A stretch of 64,000 nt of DNA from Clavibacter sp. A6099 (GTDB lineage: Bacteria > Actinomycetota > Actinomycetes > Actinomycetales > Microbacteriaceae). A program made the position numbers and the translations under genes. The notes beneath the pieces are model-generated. The model saw only the letters and a list, made by a program, of their open reading frames with translations. It ran no database searches and was not told the origin of the DNA. The stretch is from positions 2,914,001 to 2,978,000 of the forward strand of contig NZ_CP083439.1 in assembly GCF_021919125.1 (NCBI RefSeq). The letters are read 5' to 3'. This document shows positions 1 to 9,015 of the stretch, piece by piece (position 1 is the first letter of the stretch; each line of letters opens with the position of its first letter).

Positions 1-1180
1 ACCCGGCGAGGGCCGCGACGACCACGCCCGCGATGATCTGCACGCGCACGGGCGTGCGGCGCTTCGCCGAAGTGCGGCTGAGGCCGCGCGGCAGCAGGCC
101 GTCGCGGCTCATCGCGAAGACGACGCGGGCGAGGCCGAGCAGCAGCACCATCAGGACGGTCGTGAGGCCGAGCAGCGTGCCGATGGAGATCACCTGCGCC
201 GCCCATCCGGCGCCGACCGCGGTGAAGGCGGTCGTGAGCGACGGCTCCTCCGCATCCGCGAGCACCGTGTAGGGGACCATGCCGGTGAGCACGAGGGTCA
301 CGAGCACGTAGAGCACGGTGACGACCGCGAGGCCCGCGAAGATGCCGCGCGGCAGCGTGCGCTGCGGGTCCTTGACCTCCTCGGCGCTCGTGGCGACCAC
401 GTCGAAGCCGATGAACGCGAAGAACACGAGCGACGCCCCGGCGAGCAGGCCGTAGAGGCCGTACTGCGTGGGCTCCTGGCCGCTCGCCCAGGAGAAGAGG
501 GACTGGGTCCAGACGTCGGCGGATCCGCCCTCGGTCGGGCGCTGCGGCGGGATGAACGGCGAGTAGTTCTCCGCCTTCACGTAGAACGCGCCGACGACGA
601 TCACGAACAGGACGACCCCGACCTTGAGCACGGTGAAGACGCTCGAGACGCGGCTGGACAGCTTCGTGCCGAGCACGAGCAGCACCGTGAAGATCGCGGT
701 GATGAGGACGGCGCCCCAGCTGATCCCGAGGCCGAAGACCGTGATGGTGGACGGGATGTCGAGCCCGGCGAGCTCGAGCGCCGACTCCAGGTAGATGCCC
801 CAGTACTTCGCGATGACCGCGGCCGCCGTGAGCATCTCGAGGATGAGGTCCCAGCCGATGATCCACGCGAGCAGCTCGCCCATGGTCGCGTAGGTGAACG
901 TGTACGCGCTGCCCGCGACGGGCACGGCGGAGGCGAACTCGGCGTAGCACATGATCGCGAGGCCGCACGTGACGGCGGCGAGCACGAACGCCAGCGTGAC
1001 CGACGGGCCCGCGTAGTTGCCGGCGGCCTTCGCGCCGACGGAGAAGATGCCGGCGCCGACCGCGACGGCCACGCCCATGAGCATGAGGTCCCAGGTGCCG
1101 AGGGAGCGGGTGAGGCTGCGTTCGCCTCCCGCGGCGTCGGCGAGCGACGACTCGATGCTCTTCGTGCGGAACAGGCTCAT
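1..1180 (-). CDS. APC-family amino acid permease (C-terminus beyond window)
   Basis: Membrane permease of the amino acid/polyamine/organocation superfamily, probably importing cationic or other amino acids by proton symport. The reading frame starts at ATG 1180 (MSLFRTKSIESS) and stays open to the window edge, giving about 393 residues of a family usually near 460-500. The N-terminus has the typical sequence LMGVAVAVGAGIFSV (helix 1, unwound glycine motif), then alternating hydrophobic helices, with GFDVVATSAEEVKDPQR about two thirds of the way along, as in YfnA/CAT-type transporters. The last helices are missing only because of the window edge. It stands alone, divergent from the sigma factor gene. 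Substrate cannot be fixed from sequence. Confidence 0.9.
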   Translation of the reverse strand, partial: MSLFRTKSIESSLADAAGGERSLTRSLGTWDLMLMGVAVAVGAGIFSVGAKAAGNYAGPSVTLAFVLAAVTCGLAIMCYAEFASAVPVAGSAYTFTYATMGELLAWIIGWDLILEMLTAAAVIAKYWGIYLESALELAGLDIPSTITVFGLGISWGAVLITAIFTVLLVLGTKLSSRVSSVFTVLKVGVVLFVIVVGAFYVKAENYSPFIPPQRPTEGGSADVWTQSLFSWASGQEPTQYGLYGLLAGASLVFFAFIGFDVVATSAEEVKDPQRTLPRGIFAGLAVVTVLYVLVTLVLTGMVPYTVLADAEEPSLTTAFTAVGAGWAAQVISIGTLLGLTTVLMVLLLGLARVVFAMSRDGLLPRGLSRTSAKRRTPVRVQIIAGVVVAALAG

Positions 1181-1434
1181 GGGGCGTCCGTTCGGTAGGC
1201 GGGCTCGGGGAACGGGGATCGAGCCTACCGGCGGGTGGGGGAATGCCCCCGACCGGGGGCGCTGCTCCGTGCTGGTGCGGATGCGCGGGCCCTCGACACG
1301 CCCGGCCCGCGGAGAAGCGTGAGAAGCGCCGAGGAGAAGTGATCGGAGGACCTAGGCACCCATGAGGAGCAGTGCTTCTCTGGAGGAGCGGTCAAGCAGC
1401 GTGCCGCATCCGACACGAGTCCGGAAGGTCCTGA

Positions 1435-2460
1435 GTGACCGGAACGCTGCGCACGCGCGCCCTCGCCACCGCCCCGCCCGCCTCGCGCGGATCCACCTCC
1501 CGCGCATCCGCGTCGGCGATCCCGCGGGCGTCGCGCCTCCCCCGACCGACGCCGCTCGCGCCGGAGGTCCTGCCCCAGCGCGCGACCGTCCTCGCACCCG
1601 ATGTCACGGCGGCGCGGGACGAGAAGCGCCGGGTGACCCACGAGCGCTTCGTCCGCGCCGCAGCCGCGGCCGAGGATCCCGCGGGCGACGCCGAGCGCCG
1701 CCGCCTGCACGACCAGATCGTGCTCGACCACCTCGAGCTCGCCGACCAGCTCGCGCGCCAGCACTCGGGCCGCGCGCACGACTGGAGCGACCTGCGCCAG
1801 GTCGGCTACCTCGGCCTCGTGAAGGCCGCGCGCCGCTACGACCCGGGCTTCGGCGCGCCGTTCGTGTCGTTCGCGATCCCCACCATCTCCGGCGAGATCA
1901 AGCGCCACCTGCGCGACAACGGGTGGGTGGTCCGCCCGCCCCGCCAGATCCAGGAGCTCCGGCACGCGCTGCTCGCGGTCGTGCCCGCGCTCACCCAGCG
2001 ACTCGGCCGCACGCCCACCGACGCCGAGCTCGCGGCGCACACCGGGCACGCCCGCGAGGAGGTGGCCGAGGCGCTCGCCGCGCACTCCAGCCTCCGGCCC
2101 GCGTCGCTCGACTTCACGGTGCACGAGGACGAGGGCATCTCCCTCGCGGACACCCTCGGCGCCGACGACCCCGGCTACGCGCGCGCCGAGCGCACGGTGC
2201 TGCTGGACGCGGCGCGCGGGGTGCTCAGCGATCGCGACCGGCGGATCCTGCACCTGCGCTTCGTCGACGAGTGCAGCCAGAGCGAGATCGCGGCCGAGCT
2301 CGGCGTGACGCAGATGCAGGTGTCGCGGCTGCTCGCGCGGATCCTCGGGGCGTTGCGCGCCGAGCTGACCCGCGGCGAGGCGGAGGCCCTGCCCGAGGTC
2401 GCCCCGCTGGCCGCCGTGTCGCCGATCCGCGTGCGCGAGGCCGACCGCCGCACGGCCTGA
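1435..2460 (+). CDS. SigB/SigF-family alternative sigma factor
   Basis: Group 3 sigma-70 factor that directs RNA polymerase to stress or stationary-phase promoters. Start GTG 1435 is preceded by GGAAGG at good spacing. Region 2 lies near residues 95-165 (DLRQVGYLGLVKAARRYDP, then FVSFAIPTISGEIKRHLRD), region 3 follows (RLGRTPTDAELA), and region 4 with its helix-turn-helix is near 255-310 (SQSEIAAELGVTQMQVSRLL). The first 55 residues are low-complexity and not part of the sigma fold. No RsbW/RsbV-type anti-sigma pair sits next to it, which is unusual for this class. The neighbouring GAF-ANTAR gene on the opposite strand could belong to the same stress response, but that is inference. Confidence 0.9.
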   Translation: MTGTLRTRALATAPPASRGSTSRASASAIPRASRLPRPTPLAPEVLPQRATVLAPDVTAARDEKRRVTHERFVRAAAAAEDPAGDAERRRLHDQIVLDHLELADQLARQHSGRAHDWSDLRQVGYLGLVKAARRYDPGFGAPFVSFAIPTISGEIKRHLRDNGWVVRPPRQIQELRHALLAVVPALTQRLGRTPTDAELAAHTGHAREEVAEALAAHSSLRPASLDFTVHEDEGISLADTLGADDPGYARAERTVLLDAARGVLSDRDRRILHLRFVDECSQSEIAAELGVTQMQVSRLLARILGALRAELTRGEAEALPEVAPLAAVSPIRVREADRRTA

Positions 2461-2562
2461 GCGGATCCCGCCGTCGCGGCTCGGCGGCTCCGCGCCGCCG
2501 CGCCGCCGCGCCTCGGAGGGGACAACGACGGCGACGGCTGCGACGACGACGTCGCGATCCGC

Positions 2563-3141
2563 TCAGGCGCGGGGCAGCGCGCCCGTCTCCACCACGCGGC
2601 GCGCGACCTCGACGAGCTTCACGTTGCCGTCCTGCGAGTAGCGGCGCAGCACCTGGAACGCGCGGTCCGCGTCGAGCGAGAAGCGCTCCATCAGGATCCC
2701 CTGGGCCTGCCCGATGACGGATCGCGAGGCGAGGCCCAGGGCGAGGTCGTCCGCGGCGTCCCAGGCGGCGAGCGCGATGCGCGCGTGCACGGCGACCTCC
2801 TCGGCCACGGCGCTGTCGGCCGTGCCGAGCGCGCCGGTCGCGCGGTGGAGGGCGACAGCGCCGCCCGCATCCGGGCGCGCGTCGGCGGCGGCGTCCAGCG
2901 CGACGAGCAGCAGCTGGGAGCCGACGGGCGGGACGGGCTCGGCGAGGAGCGCCCCGAGGGCGGCGCCGCTCTCCCCCGCGACCGCGACGCCGGACGCGCG
3001 CGGCAGCACCACGCCGGCACCCGTCGCGGTCGAGGCGTCGAGGAGCGCGGCCAGCAGGAGGTCGACGCCCGCGGCGCGGCTCGGGGCGGCGTGGAACGCC
3101 GCGACGACGCGGGCGGGCAGGGCCGACCGGTGCTGCTCCAT
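2563..3141 (-). CDS. GAF-ANTAR domain RNA-binding antiterminator
   Basis: Predicted sensor/antiterminator of about 192 residues. Residues 1-125 look like a degenerate GAF sensory domain. The C-terminal 60 residues form an ANTAR domain, recognisable by SVIGQAQGILMERFSLDADRA and the following helix with FQVLRRYSQ. ANTAR domains bind paired RNA hexaloop hairpins and prevent termination. The frame is open upstream to 3270, but ATG 3141 (MEQHRSALPAR) is chosen because GGAGGA lies just before it and upstream residues are arginine-rich, as expected of a non-coding high-GC stretch. RNA targets are not evident here. Confidence 0.85.
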   Translation of the reverse strand: MEQHRSALPARVVAAFHAAPSRAAGVDLLLAALLDASTATGAGVVLPRASGVAVAGESGAALGALLAEPVPPVGSQLLLVALDAAADARPDAGGAVALHRATGALGTADSAVAEEVAVHARIALAAWDAADDLALGLASRSVIGQAQGILMERFSLDADRAFQVLRRYSQDGNVKLVEVARRVVETGALPRA

Positions 3142-3262
3142 CCCGTCCTCCGCTGCGATCAGGGGGCGTCGGCGGCTCCTCGGGCGTTCGCGTGCCCGAC
3201 CCGCCGCGTCGCGGGGAGACGCCGAGCCCGGCTCGACCGTTCGAGTATCGCACCATGGGTTT

Positions 3263-3288
3263 GTACCCAAAGCGTTGGGCGCGACAAC
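3263..3288 (-). promoter_or_regulatory. possible SigB/SigF-type promoter upstream of the ANTAR gene
   Basis: Read on the minus strand, GTTG (3288-3285) and GGGTAC (3268-3263) are separated by 16 bases, close to the GTTT-N13-16-GGGTAT pattern of actinobacterial SigB/SigF promoters. Transcription would run toward the GAF-ANTAR gene with a leader of about 115 bases. The match is imperfect in both boxes and is suggested mainly by the nearby sigma factor gene. Confidence 0.25.
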
Positions 3289-3327
3289 TCACGGGGAGCC
3301 GTTCGCAGGCGACGCGAGGCCGGCGGA

Positions 3328-4140
3328 TCAGGCCGCGACGGTCGTGCTGCGCCATGCAGGCGAGTCGCCGCCGACCTGCCACACGAGCGTGACCGCATCC
3401 GGGGCGTCGTCGCCGTCCGTCCAGGCGGAGGTGTCGAGCTCGAGCAGACGACCGGATCCCGCGGCGGCGAGCCCGACCGGCACCTCGGTCCCGTCGATCC
3501 ACGCCCACGCCGTGTCCGGGTAGCCGACGAGCCCGCCGTCCTCCGTGCCGCCCTCGGGTGCGGCGAACGCGACGGACATCGGGCGCGAGGTGTCGACGTC
3601 GGGTGCCGGGTCGGCCGATCCCTCGGGTCCGGCGGCCGGGTTCCGCCACTCGTAGGGCGTCGCGCCGGCCGCGGGCACGACGTGGTCGTCGAGCAGGAGC
3701 CCCTGGCCGGTGTCGCGCACGATCCAGGCGTCGGCCACGTCGCCGTCCACCGCGGAGACGAGCGTGAACGCACCCTCGGGACCCTCGGCCGCGACGGGCT
3801 CCACCGTGCGGAGGCGCTCCGCCTCCTCCGGGGAGACGGTGCCCGCCCGGCCGAACGAGGCGACGTAGGACTCCCGGGATCCGGCCGACTCCTGCGCCTC
3901 GGGCGTGAGCATGGCCCACGCCGCGTCGGCGTCGCCGGCCGCGACGGCGTCGAGGTACGCGGCGACGAGCGCGACCTCCGCGCTCGGGGCCGCGGCATCG
4001 TCGCCGTCGCCCGCGGGCGACGTCTCGACGGACTCGGGGACCGGCAGCGGGACGGGTCGCCCCTCGTCCGAGCCGGTGCACGACGTCATGACGACCGCGG
4101 ACGAGGCGATCAGGACCAGGGGCAGCAGGCGGATCCTCAT
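3328..4140 (-). CDS. lipoprotein of unknown function
   Basis: Secreted protein of 270 residues, membrane-anchored through a lipid. The N-terminus has basic residues, a hydrophobic run and a lipobox ending at Cys21 (VMTSC). After an acidic linker comes a helix-rich stretch (residues 50-95, AAYLDAVAAGDADAAWAML) that resembles the start of NTF2-like/DUF4878-type lipoproteins, followed by a beta-rich part. No catalytic motif is visible. ATG 4140 is the natural start because the signal peptide begins there. It stands alone, with no operon partner, and its function is unknown. Confidence 0.8.
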   Translation of the reverse strand: MRIRLLPLVLIASSAVVMTSCTGSDEGRPVPLPVPESVETSPAGDGDDAAAPSAEVALVAAYLDAVAAGDADAAWAMLTPEAQESAGSRESYVASFGRAGTVSPEEAERLRTVEPVAAEGPEGAFTLVSAVDGDVADAWIVRDTGQGLLLDDHVVPAAGATPYEWRNPAAGPEGSADPAPDVDTSRPMSVAFAAPEGGTEDGGLVGYPDTAWAWIDGTEVPVGLAAAGSGRLLELDTSAWTDGDDAPDAVTLVWQVGGDSPAWRSTTVAA

Positions 4141-4256
4141 CCCCTCACGCTAATTCCGGCAGGCGAGGGAATCCAGGGACTCCCACGGGCTGCCCAGCTG
4201 CGGATCACGGGCCGCGCGTCCGGTGCCGACGCAGGCGCGCCTGCCATGCTCGACGC

Positions 4257-4439
4257 ATGGCCTCCCTCACCCGTCCCCGTCGCGGCAAGATCATCGCCGG
4301 CGTCTGCGCCGCCCTCGCCGACCGCTTCGGCATCAGCCGCTTCCTCGTCCGCCTGCTGTTCGTGCTCTCCATCGTGCTGCCGGGCCCGCAGGTGCTCCTG
4401 TACCTGATCCTCTGGATCGTCTTCCCCAAGCAGCGCTGA
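4257..4439 (+). CDS. PspC-domain small membrane protein
   Basis: Sixty-residue protein made of a single PspC domain. A short basic N-terminus (SLTRPRRGKIIAGVCAALA) is followed by FGISRFLVRLLFVLSI and a hydrophobic C-terminal helix ending IVFPKQR, which matches stand-alone actinobacterial PspC proteins. PspC family members sit in the membrane and sense envelope stress in the phage-shock response. No PspA gene is next to it. Confidence 0.85.
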   Translation: MASLTRPRRGKIIAGVCAALADRFGISRFLVRLLFVLSIVLPGPQVLLYLILWIVFPKQR

Positions 4440-4526
4440 CCCGGGATCGTCCCGCGACCGAAACGCCCCCGCAACACCTGATTCCCAGACTGGGGAGACA
4501 CCTCTCCCCCGCCTGGATGGAATCGC

Positions 4527-6416
4527 ATGCCCGCTCGTCGCCGCGCCCGTGCCCGGATCCACGCCGGCGGTCGCGCCCTCGCCACGGCCGCGCTCGCGGT
4601 CGGGCTGGCGGCGGGCGGCGGGGTCGTCGCGGAGCCCGCCCGGGCAGACGCCGACGCCGCGGCACCGGCAGCTCCCGCCGTCGTCGACCTGGGCGTCGCC
4701 GACGCGGTCGCGCTCCTCGACGCCGGATCCACCACCTCCGTCGCGCTGACCCGCGCCTACCTCGCGCGCATCGACGCGTATGACGACCGGGGCGACGACG
4801 GGCCGGGCCTCCAGGCCGTCATCACCACGAACCCCGAGGCGCTCGCGACCGCCGCCACGCTCGACGCGGAGCGCGCGGCCGGCACGATCCGCGGCCCCCT
4901 GCACGGCGTGCCGATCGTCGTGAAGGACAACCACGCCACAGCCGACATGCCCACCACGGTCGGCAGCGCGGCGCTCCGCGACTACCGCACGACGGCCGAC
5001 TCCACCGCGGTCGCGCGGCTGCGGGCGGCCGGCGCGATCATCCTCGCGAAGACGAACATGTCCGAGTTCGCGTGGCACGGCACCTACACGCTGGGCTCCG
5101 CGCGCGGCCGCACCGCGAACCCGTACGACCGGTCGTGGAGCGCGAGCGGATCCAGCGGCGGCACGGGCGCGGCGGTGGCTGCCGCCTACGCGCCTGCGGG
5201 CCTCGGCACGGACTCGTGCGGATCCATCCTGGGACCGGCCGCGCACCAGTCGCTCGTCGGCTTCCGGCCGACGATGGGCCTCACGAGCACGGCCGGCATC
5301 GTGCCGCTCTCGCCTCGGCAGGACGTGTCCGGGCCGATGACCACCACGGTCGCCGACGCCGCGCTCCTCACCGAGGTGCTCGCGGGGCGCGACCCGGCGG
5401 ATCCGCTCACCGAGATCGCCGACCAGCAGGCCACCGACGCGTACGTCGCCGGCCTGTCGACCACCGCCCTCGCCGGGAAGCGCATCGGCTACGTCCGCTG
5501 GGACATCCCGGAGGATCCCGAGCGGCCGGGCCTCGCCGAGACGAGCGCCCTCATGGACCGGGCCGTCCGCGACCTCGAGGCCCAGGGCGCCGAGGTCGTG
5601 GACGTTCCGCTCACGCAGGAGTTCGTGGAGGGGACGCTGCAGAGCGGCGGATGGCGCGACATGCGCCCGGCGATCGACCGCTTCCTCCGCGAGACCCCGG
5701 CCACCTGGCCGGCCCGCGTCGCGGCTCGCACGGAGCCCGCCGACGTGCTCTCCTTCGCCGACGTGATGGCCGACCGGCCGAGCGCCCTCACCGACTCCGA
5801 CATCGCGTACTTCCTCAGCCAGGAGGACGTCCCGAACCCCGACCACGACCGGTCGATCGCGGAGCAGGACGCGGGCAAGGCCGCCATGGACGCGTTCTTC
5901 GTCGAGCAGGGCATCGACGCGCTCGCGATGCCGACGAGCGCCACCACCGCCACGCCGACCTGGGCCGGCACCACGTTCTGCGACGTCGGCGCGAACACCG
6001 GGATCCCGACGATCTCCGTCCCTGCCGGCTTCACCTCGACGGGCGCTCCCGTCGGCCTCGAGCTCGCCGCGCCCCGCAGCCACGATGGCGACCTGCTCGC
6101 GATGGCCTTCGCGTACGAGCAGGCGACCCGGCACCGGGTCGCGCCGGGGACGACGCCGGAGCTGGTGGCGGATGCGGCGCCCGAGGTGGCACCCGAGACG
6201 GGAGACGAGGAGGCGGACGCCGACGGGACGACGACCGGAGCGGGGTCCCCGGGATCCGCCCCGCAGGCCGCCGGCGCTGCGCGCATCGCCGGGGTCGGCG
6301 TCAACACGCTCGCGCAGAACGCCGTGATCGCCGCGTGCCTCGCGCTCGTCGGCGGGGCGGTCATGGCGGTCGGCGTCCTGCGTCGCCGCCGGTCTCCCGG
6401 CGACCGCGACGGCTGA
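4527..6416 (+). CDS. secreted, membrane-anchored amidase (amidase signature family)
   Basis: Amidase-signature hydrolase of 629 residues that cleaves C-N amide bonds outside the membrane. It has an export signal (residues 1-40), the catalytic core (about 50-545), a low-complexity acidic linker and one C-terminal transmembrane helix followed by RRRR. The Ser-cisSer-Lys triad is visible: Lys133 in VVKDNH, Ser209 in ASGSSGGTG and Ser233 in TDSCGSI. The segment after the nucleophile reads GSILGPA where GGS[IV]R.P is usual, so the conserved arginine is replaced by leucine. The substrate is not evident; cell-wall or plant-derived amides are possible given its location. Confidence 0.88.
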   Translation: MPARRRARARIHAGGRALATAALAVGLAAGGGVVAEPARADADAAAPAAPAVVDLGVADAVALLDAGSTTSVALTRAYLARIDAYDDRGDDGPGLQAVITTNPEALATAATLDAERAAGTIRGPLHGVPIVVKDNHATADMPTTVGSAALRDYRTTADSTAVARLRAAGAIILAKTNMSEFAWHGTYTLGSARGRTANPYDRSWSASGSSGGTGAAVAAAYAPAGLGTDSCGSILGPAAHQSLVGFRPTMGLTSTAGIVPLSPRQDVSGPMTTTVADAALLTEVLAGRDPADPLTEIADQQATDAYVAGLSTTALAGKRIGYVRWDIPEDPERPGLAETSALMDRAVRDLEAQGAEVVDVPLTQEFVEGTLQSGGWRDMRPAIDRFLRETPATWPARVAARTEPADVLSFADVMADRPSALTDSDIAYFLSQEDVPNPDHDRSIAEQDAGKAAMDAFFVEQGIDALAMPTSATTATPTWAGTTFCDVGANTGIPTISVPAGFTSTGAPVGLELAAPRSHDGDLLAMAFAYEQATRHRVAPGTTPELVADAAPEVAPETGDEEADADGTTTGAGSPGSAPQAAGAARIAGVGVNTLAQNAVIAACLALVGGAVMAVGVLRRRRSPGDRDG

Positions 6417-6436
6417 ACCCGCGACGCGCGCCCGCG

Positions 6437-7948
6437 TCAGCCGCGCGCGCTCCGTCGCCGGCGCCGACGCACGAGCACCAGTCCCCCGCCGGCGACCAGC
6501 AGGCCGAGGGCCGCGGCGACGGCACCGGGAGCGAGGTCGGATCCGGTGCGGGCGAGCGTCGCAGCGTGCGCGGTGCCGCGGGTCGCGGGGTGCGCCGCTG
6601 CGGCGGATCCACGTGTCGTCGCGCCGGGGTCCGCCGCGGCGGCCGAGGACGCCGAGCCGGGCGACGGATCCACGGTCGCGGCGCCCGCGAGGGAGACGGT
6701 GCCGTCAGCGGCGACCGTCACCTTCGCGGTCATCGCGGCCGCGAGGTCGATGCGCTCCCAGCTGCCTGCCGTGCCGAGGTCGAGCGGCTCGCCCGAGTCG
6801 ATCGCGGTGAGGGCGAGCACCTGGCGGCGCTGCGCGTCGGTGAGGTCGGGGTGGCTGGTGCGGAGGAGCGACTCGGCGCCGTCCGGCACGGTCATCGGCT
6901 GGCCGGCGGTGCCCACGAGCGGGAAGCCGTACGTCAGCCGCTGGCGGTAGACCGCGAGCGCCTGGTCGGTCGGCAGGTAGGGGGTGTCCGCGGCGATGCA
7001 GACCGCGAGCGTCGCGCCGCATCCGGCCTCGAGCACCTGCCGCAGCTCCGTCGTGGCCTGGGCGAAGAGATCGCGGAACTCGGGGTCGGCCCAGCGGCGC
7101 TGCACGATCTTCTGGCCCATCATGTGGCCGGCCATCACGTCGATCGGGTAGTGCGCGCCCATGACGATGCGGTTGTTCCCCGCGTCGGACGCGCGGGCGA
7201 GGATCTGCGGGGCGAGCTCCGGCAGCATCGTCGCGAGCGAGACGCCCTGCCAGAACGCCTGCGACGTGTGGCCGCTCGGGTAGGAGCCGTCCTGCCCGGC
7301 CCACGCGTTGCCGCCGGGCTTGTCGCGGTACTGGAGGCGCTCGGGGAAGCGGACGTAGGGGCGCGGGTTCGCGTAGTGGTTCTTGGCCGGGCCCGTCGAC
7401 CCGCCGCGGCCGACGAGGCCGTTCTCCTTGTTGAGGAGCGCCGCCGTCTTCGGCAGCTGCCCGGCATCGCGCGCGGACTTGTAGATCGCACCGAGGCGGG
7501 CGCCCAGGCCGTCGGACATCGACACGGACATGTCGGCGTACTGGTCGATGATCGCGCGGTCCGACTGCGCCTTCGGAGCGGTCTGGTTGATCTGCACGGT
7601 CATGTCGTCGTTGAGCTGCATGATGTCCGGCCGGCCGCTCTTCAGCGCCGGGAACGCGTCGAGCATGGGGACGAAGTCGTAGGTCGCGTCCGACGCGTAG
7701 ACGTGGTCGATCGTGGCCTGGTCGAAGTGTGCGGGCGAGGTCGCCGCCTGGGCCGAGGACGCACCCGGACCCGCGAGCACGACCGCGAGGATCGCGGTGG
7801 CGGAGAGGATCGCGGCGATGCGGGCGCGCGGACGGACGGTCGTGATGGCGGGGATGATGGTGCCTTCCGTGGGGTCGTCGGCCGATCGGCCTCCCGCACC
7901 GTAGGGAGGGGCCGTGGCCGCGCGCCCTCCGCCGGGTGAACCGCGCAT
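6437..7948 (-). CDS. secreted class A acid phosphatase (PAP2 superfamily) with LAxTG sorting signal
   Basis: Phosphatase of the PAP2/vanadium haloperoxidase fold. All three signature parts are present: KNHYANPRP (K-x6-RP), YPSGH (P224-H227) and NNRIVMGAHYPID (R-x5-H-xxx-D, His266). A hydrophobic segment ending SAQA marks export. The C-terminus has LARTG, a hydrophobic helix and RRRRRR, a cell-wall sorting signal of the LAxTG kind used by actinobacterial class E sortases. The frame is open to 8095. ATG 7948 is given, but no good ribosome site precedes it; GGAAGG lies just upstream of ATC codons at 7858 and 7855, right before the signal peptide, so the true start is uncertain. Convergent with the amidase gene. 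Confidence 0.88.
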   Translation of the reverse strand: MRGSPGGGRAATAPPYGAGGRSADDPTEGTIIPAITTVRPRARIAAILSATAILAVVLAGPGASSAQAATSPAHFDQATIDHVYASDATYDFVPMLDAFPALKSGRPDIMQLNDDMTVQINQTAPKAQSDRAIIDQYADMSVSMSDGLGARLGAIYKSARDAGQLPKTAALLNKENGLVGRGGSTGPAKNHYANPRPYVRFPERLQYRDKPGGNAWAGQDGSYPSGHTSQAFWQGVSLATMLPELAPQILARASDAGNNRIVMGAHYPIDVMAGHMMGQKIVQRRWADPEFRDLFAQATTELRQVLEAGCGATLAVCIAADTPYLPTDQALAVYRQRLTYGFPLVGTAGQPMTVPDGAESLLRTSHPDLTDAQRRQVLALTAIDSGEPLDLGTAGSWERIDLAAAMTAKVTVAADGTVSLAGAATVDPSPGSASSAAAADPGATTRGSAAAAHPATRGTAHAATLARTGSDLAPGAVAAALGLLVAGGGLVLVRRRRRRSARG

Positions 7949-8350
7949 GGACGTCCGGCGAGGGGGAGGGATCGTTCCCGGCGGCCCTTGCGTCAGCGCC
8001 CAGAACCTCGCCATCTCGGCGGCCTGGCTGTCGCGGGCGAGATCGTCATCCCCGCAGGCCGCGCGCGGCAGGCGCCGCCTGCCGCGCCTCGCCACCTGAA
8101 CGGCGCCTTCACCAACCTCTGCCCTGCCGCTGCGGTACGGACCCTATGGGACCGGCTCGACGCCTCATGCCCGCATCACGGCGCCCCGATTCCACAGCGC
8201 GAGCGATGCCCAGGACCTGCTTGCAGACGACGACAAAAGAAGAAGCTTCACCACTCGGCCCCCATTGACGCTGGAGTCATCCACACGTTGCCTCCTGTCC
8301 CGGATTCTGCTCGGATGAGGCATCCGAACCTCCGCGAGAAGGGAAGCACC
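7949..8350. other. intergenic stretch without a recognisable gene
   Basis: About 400 bases between the divergent phosphatase and small secreted-protein genes. If the phosphatase starts near 7858 the stretch is longer. Short open frames here have no supported starts. GC falls toward the right end, as in the next two genes. TTGACG at 8265-8270 could be a -35 box for the following gene, but no convincing -10 was seen. Confidence 0.5.
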
Positions 8351-8776
8351 ATGCACGCTCCGACGCGACGCACCTGCTCCATCGCTGCCGCGATTCTCCT
8401 GTACATCACTTCGATGACCACCGCTACCGCCGCGCAGGCGGATGAAGTCGCTCATCTCGATGCGCCTCCGCCCGCGGGGGGAGAAGGAGGAGGGGGCACG
8501 ACGCCCTGGTACATCACGGCAGTGTGCGGTGGCGAGAACTTCAAGGACAGGAACCCGAGTGACTGCCATAGCGATTACACGGTCTACGACATCCGTGGCG
8601 ATCGGCCTACTGTCCTCCTGCGTCTCGAGGGGCCGAGGCAAGACGCATGGGCTGCGATAGAGCAGGGATATCAAGCTGCCCAAGACTGGTGCGCGACCAA
8701 CAGTCTCACCTGCTCAGTCGTGACTTCCGTCGGTGTCAGCCTGGCGCTCGGGTGGCTGGGTCCGACGAATGGCTAG
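8351..8776 (+). CDS. small secreted cysteine-containing protein, unknown
   Basis: Predicted exported protein of 141 residues. ATG 8351 is preceded by GAGAAGGGA and followed by a clear signal peptide (basic start, hydrophobic core, AAQA cleavage site near residue 33). The mature part opens with a glycine/proline-rich stretch and then has several cysteines (AVCGGENF, PSDCHSD, QDWCATNSLTC), suggesting disulphide bonds outside the cell. No family was recognised. GC is lower than in the neighbours, so it may be a lineage-specific acquisition. Its stop overlaps the next gene by 8 bases. Confidence 0.65.
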   Translation: MHAPTRRTCSIAAAILLYITSMTTATAAQADEVAHLDAPPPAGGEGGGGTTPWYITAVCGGENFKDRNPSDCHSDYTVYDIRGDRPTVLLRLEGPRQDAWAAIEQGYQAAQDWCATNSLTCSVVTSVGVSLALGWLGPTNG

Positions 8777-8960
8777 GAATCTGAGAACCGCCATCGCGAC
8801 CGCGTTCGCCTTCCTCATCTCCACCGTCGTCTTCATGCTCCTGGGAGGTCATGTCGATGCGCTGACCCTGAGTGTGATCGCGGCCGTGTGCGCCAGCGCC
8901 GCGCTGATCCGGAGATGGACGCGGAACAAGACGAGAGCGAATCCGCCGCCTACGGGATGA
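8769..8960 (+). CDS. small two-helix membrane protein, unknown
   Basis: Sixty-three residues from ATG 8769 (MARNLRTAIATAF). It has two hydrophobic helices (about residues 8-27 and 32-48) separated by GGHVDA, and a basic tail. The start lies inside the end of the secreted-protein gene (8-base overlap), so the two are probably co-translated and may work together, for instance as a secreted factor with a membrane partner. No family was recognised. Confidence 0.6.
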   Translation: MARNLRTAIATAFAFLISTVVFMLLGGHVDALTLSVIAAVCASAALIRRWTRNKTRANPPPTG

Positions 8961-9015
8961 GCCCCCGTGCGGCGGCGGATAGCGCACGCCACCGCTGAGC
9001 CGAGCAGCCGGCGCG

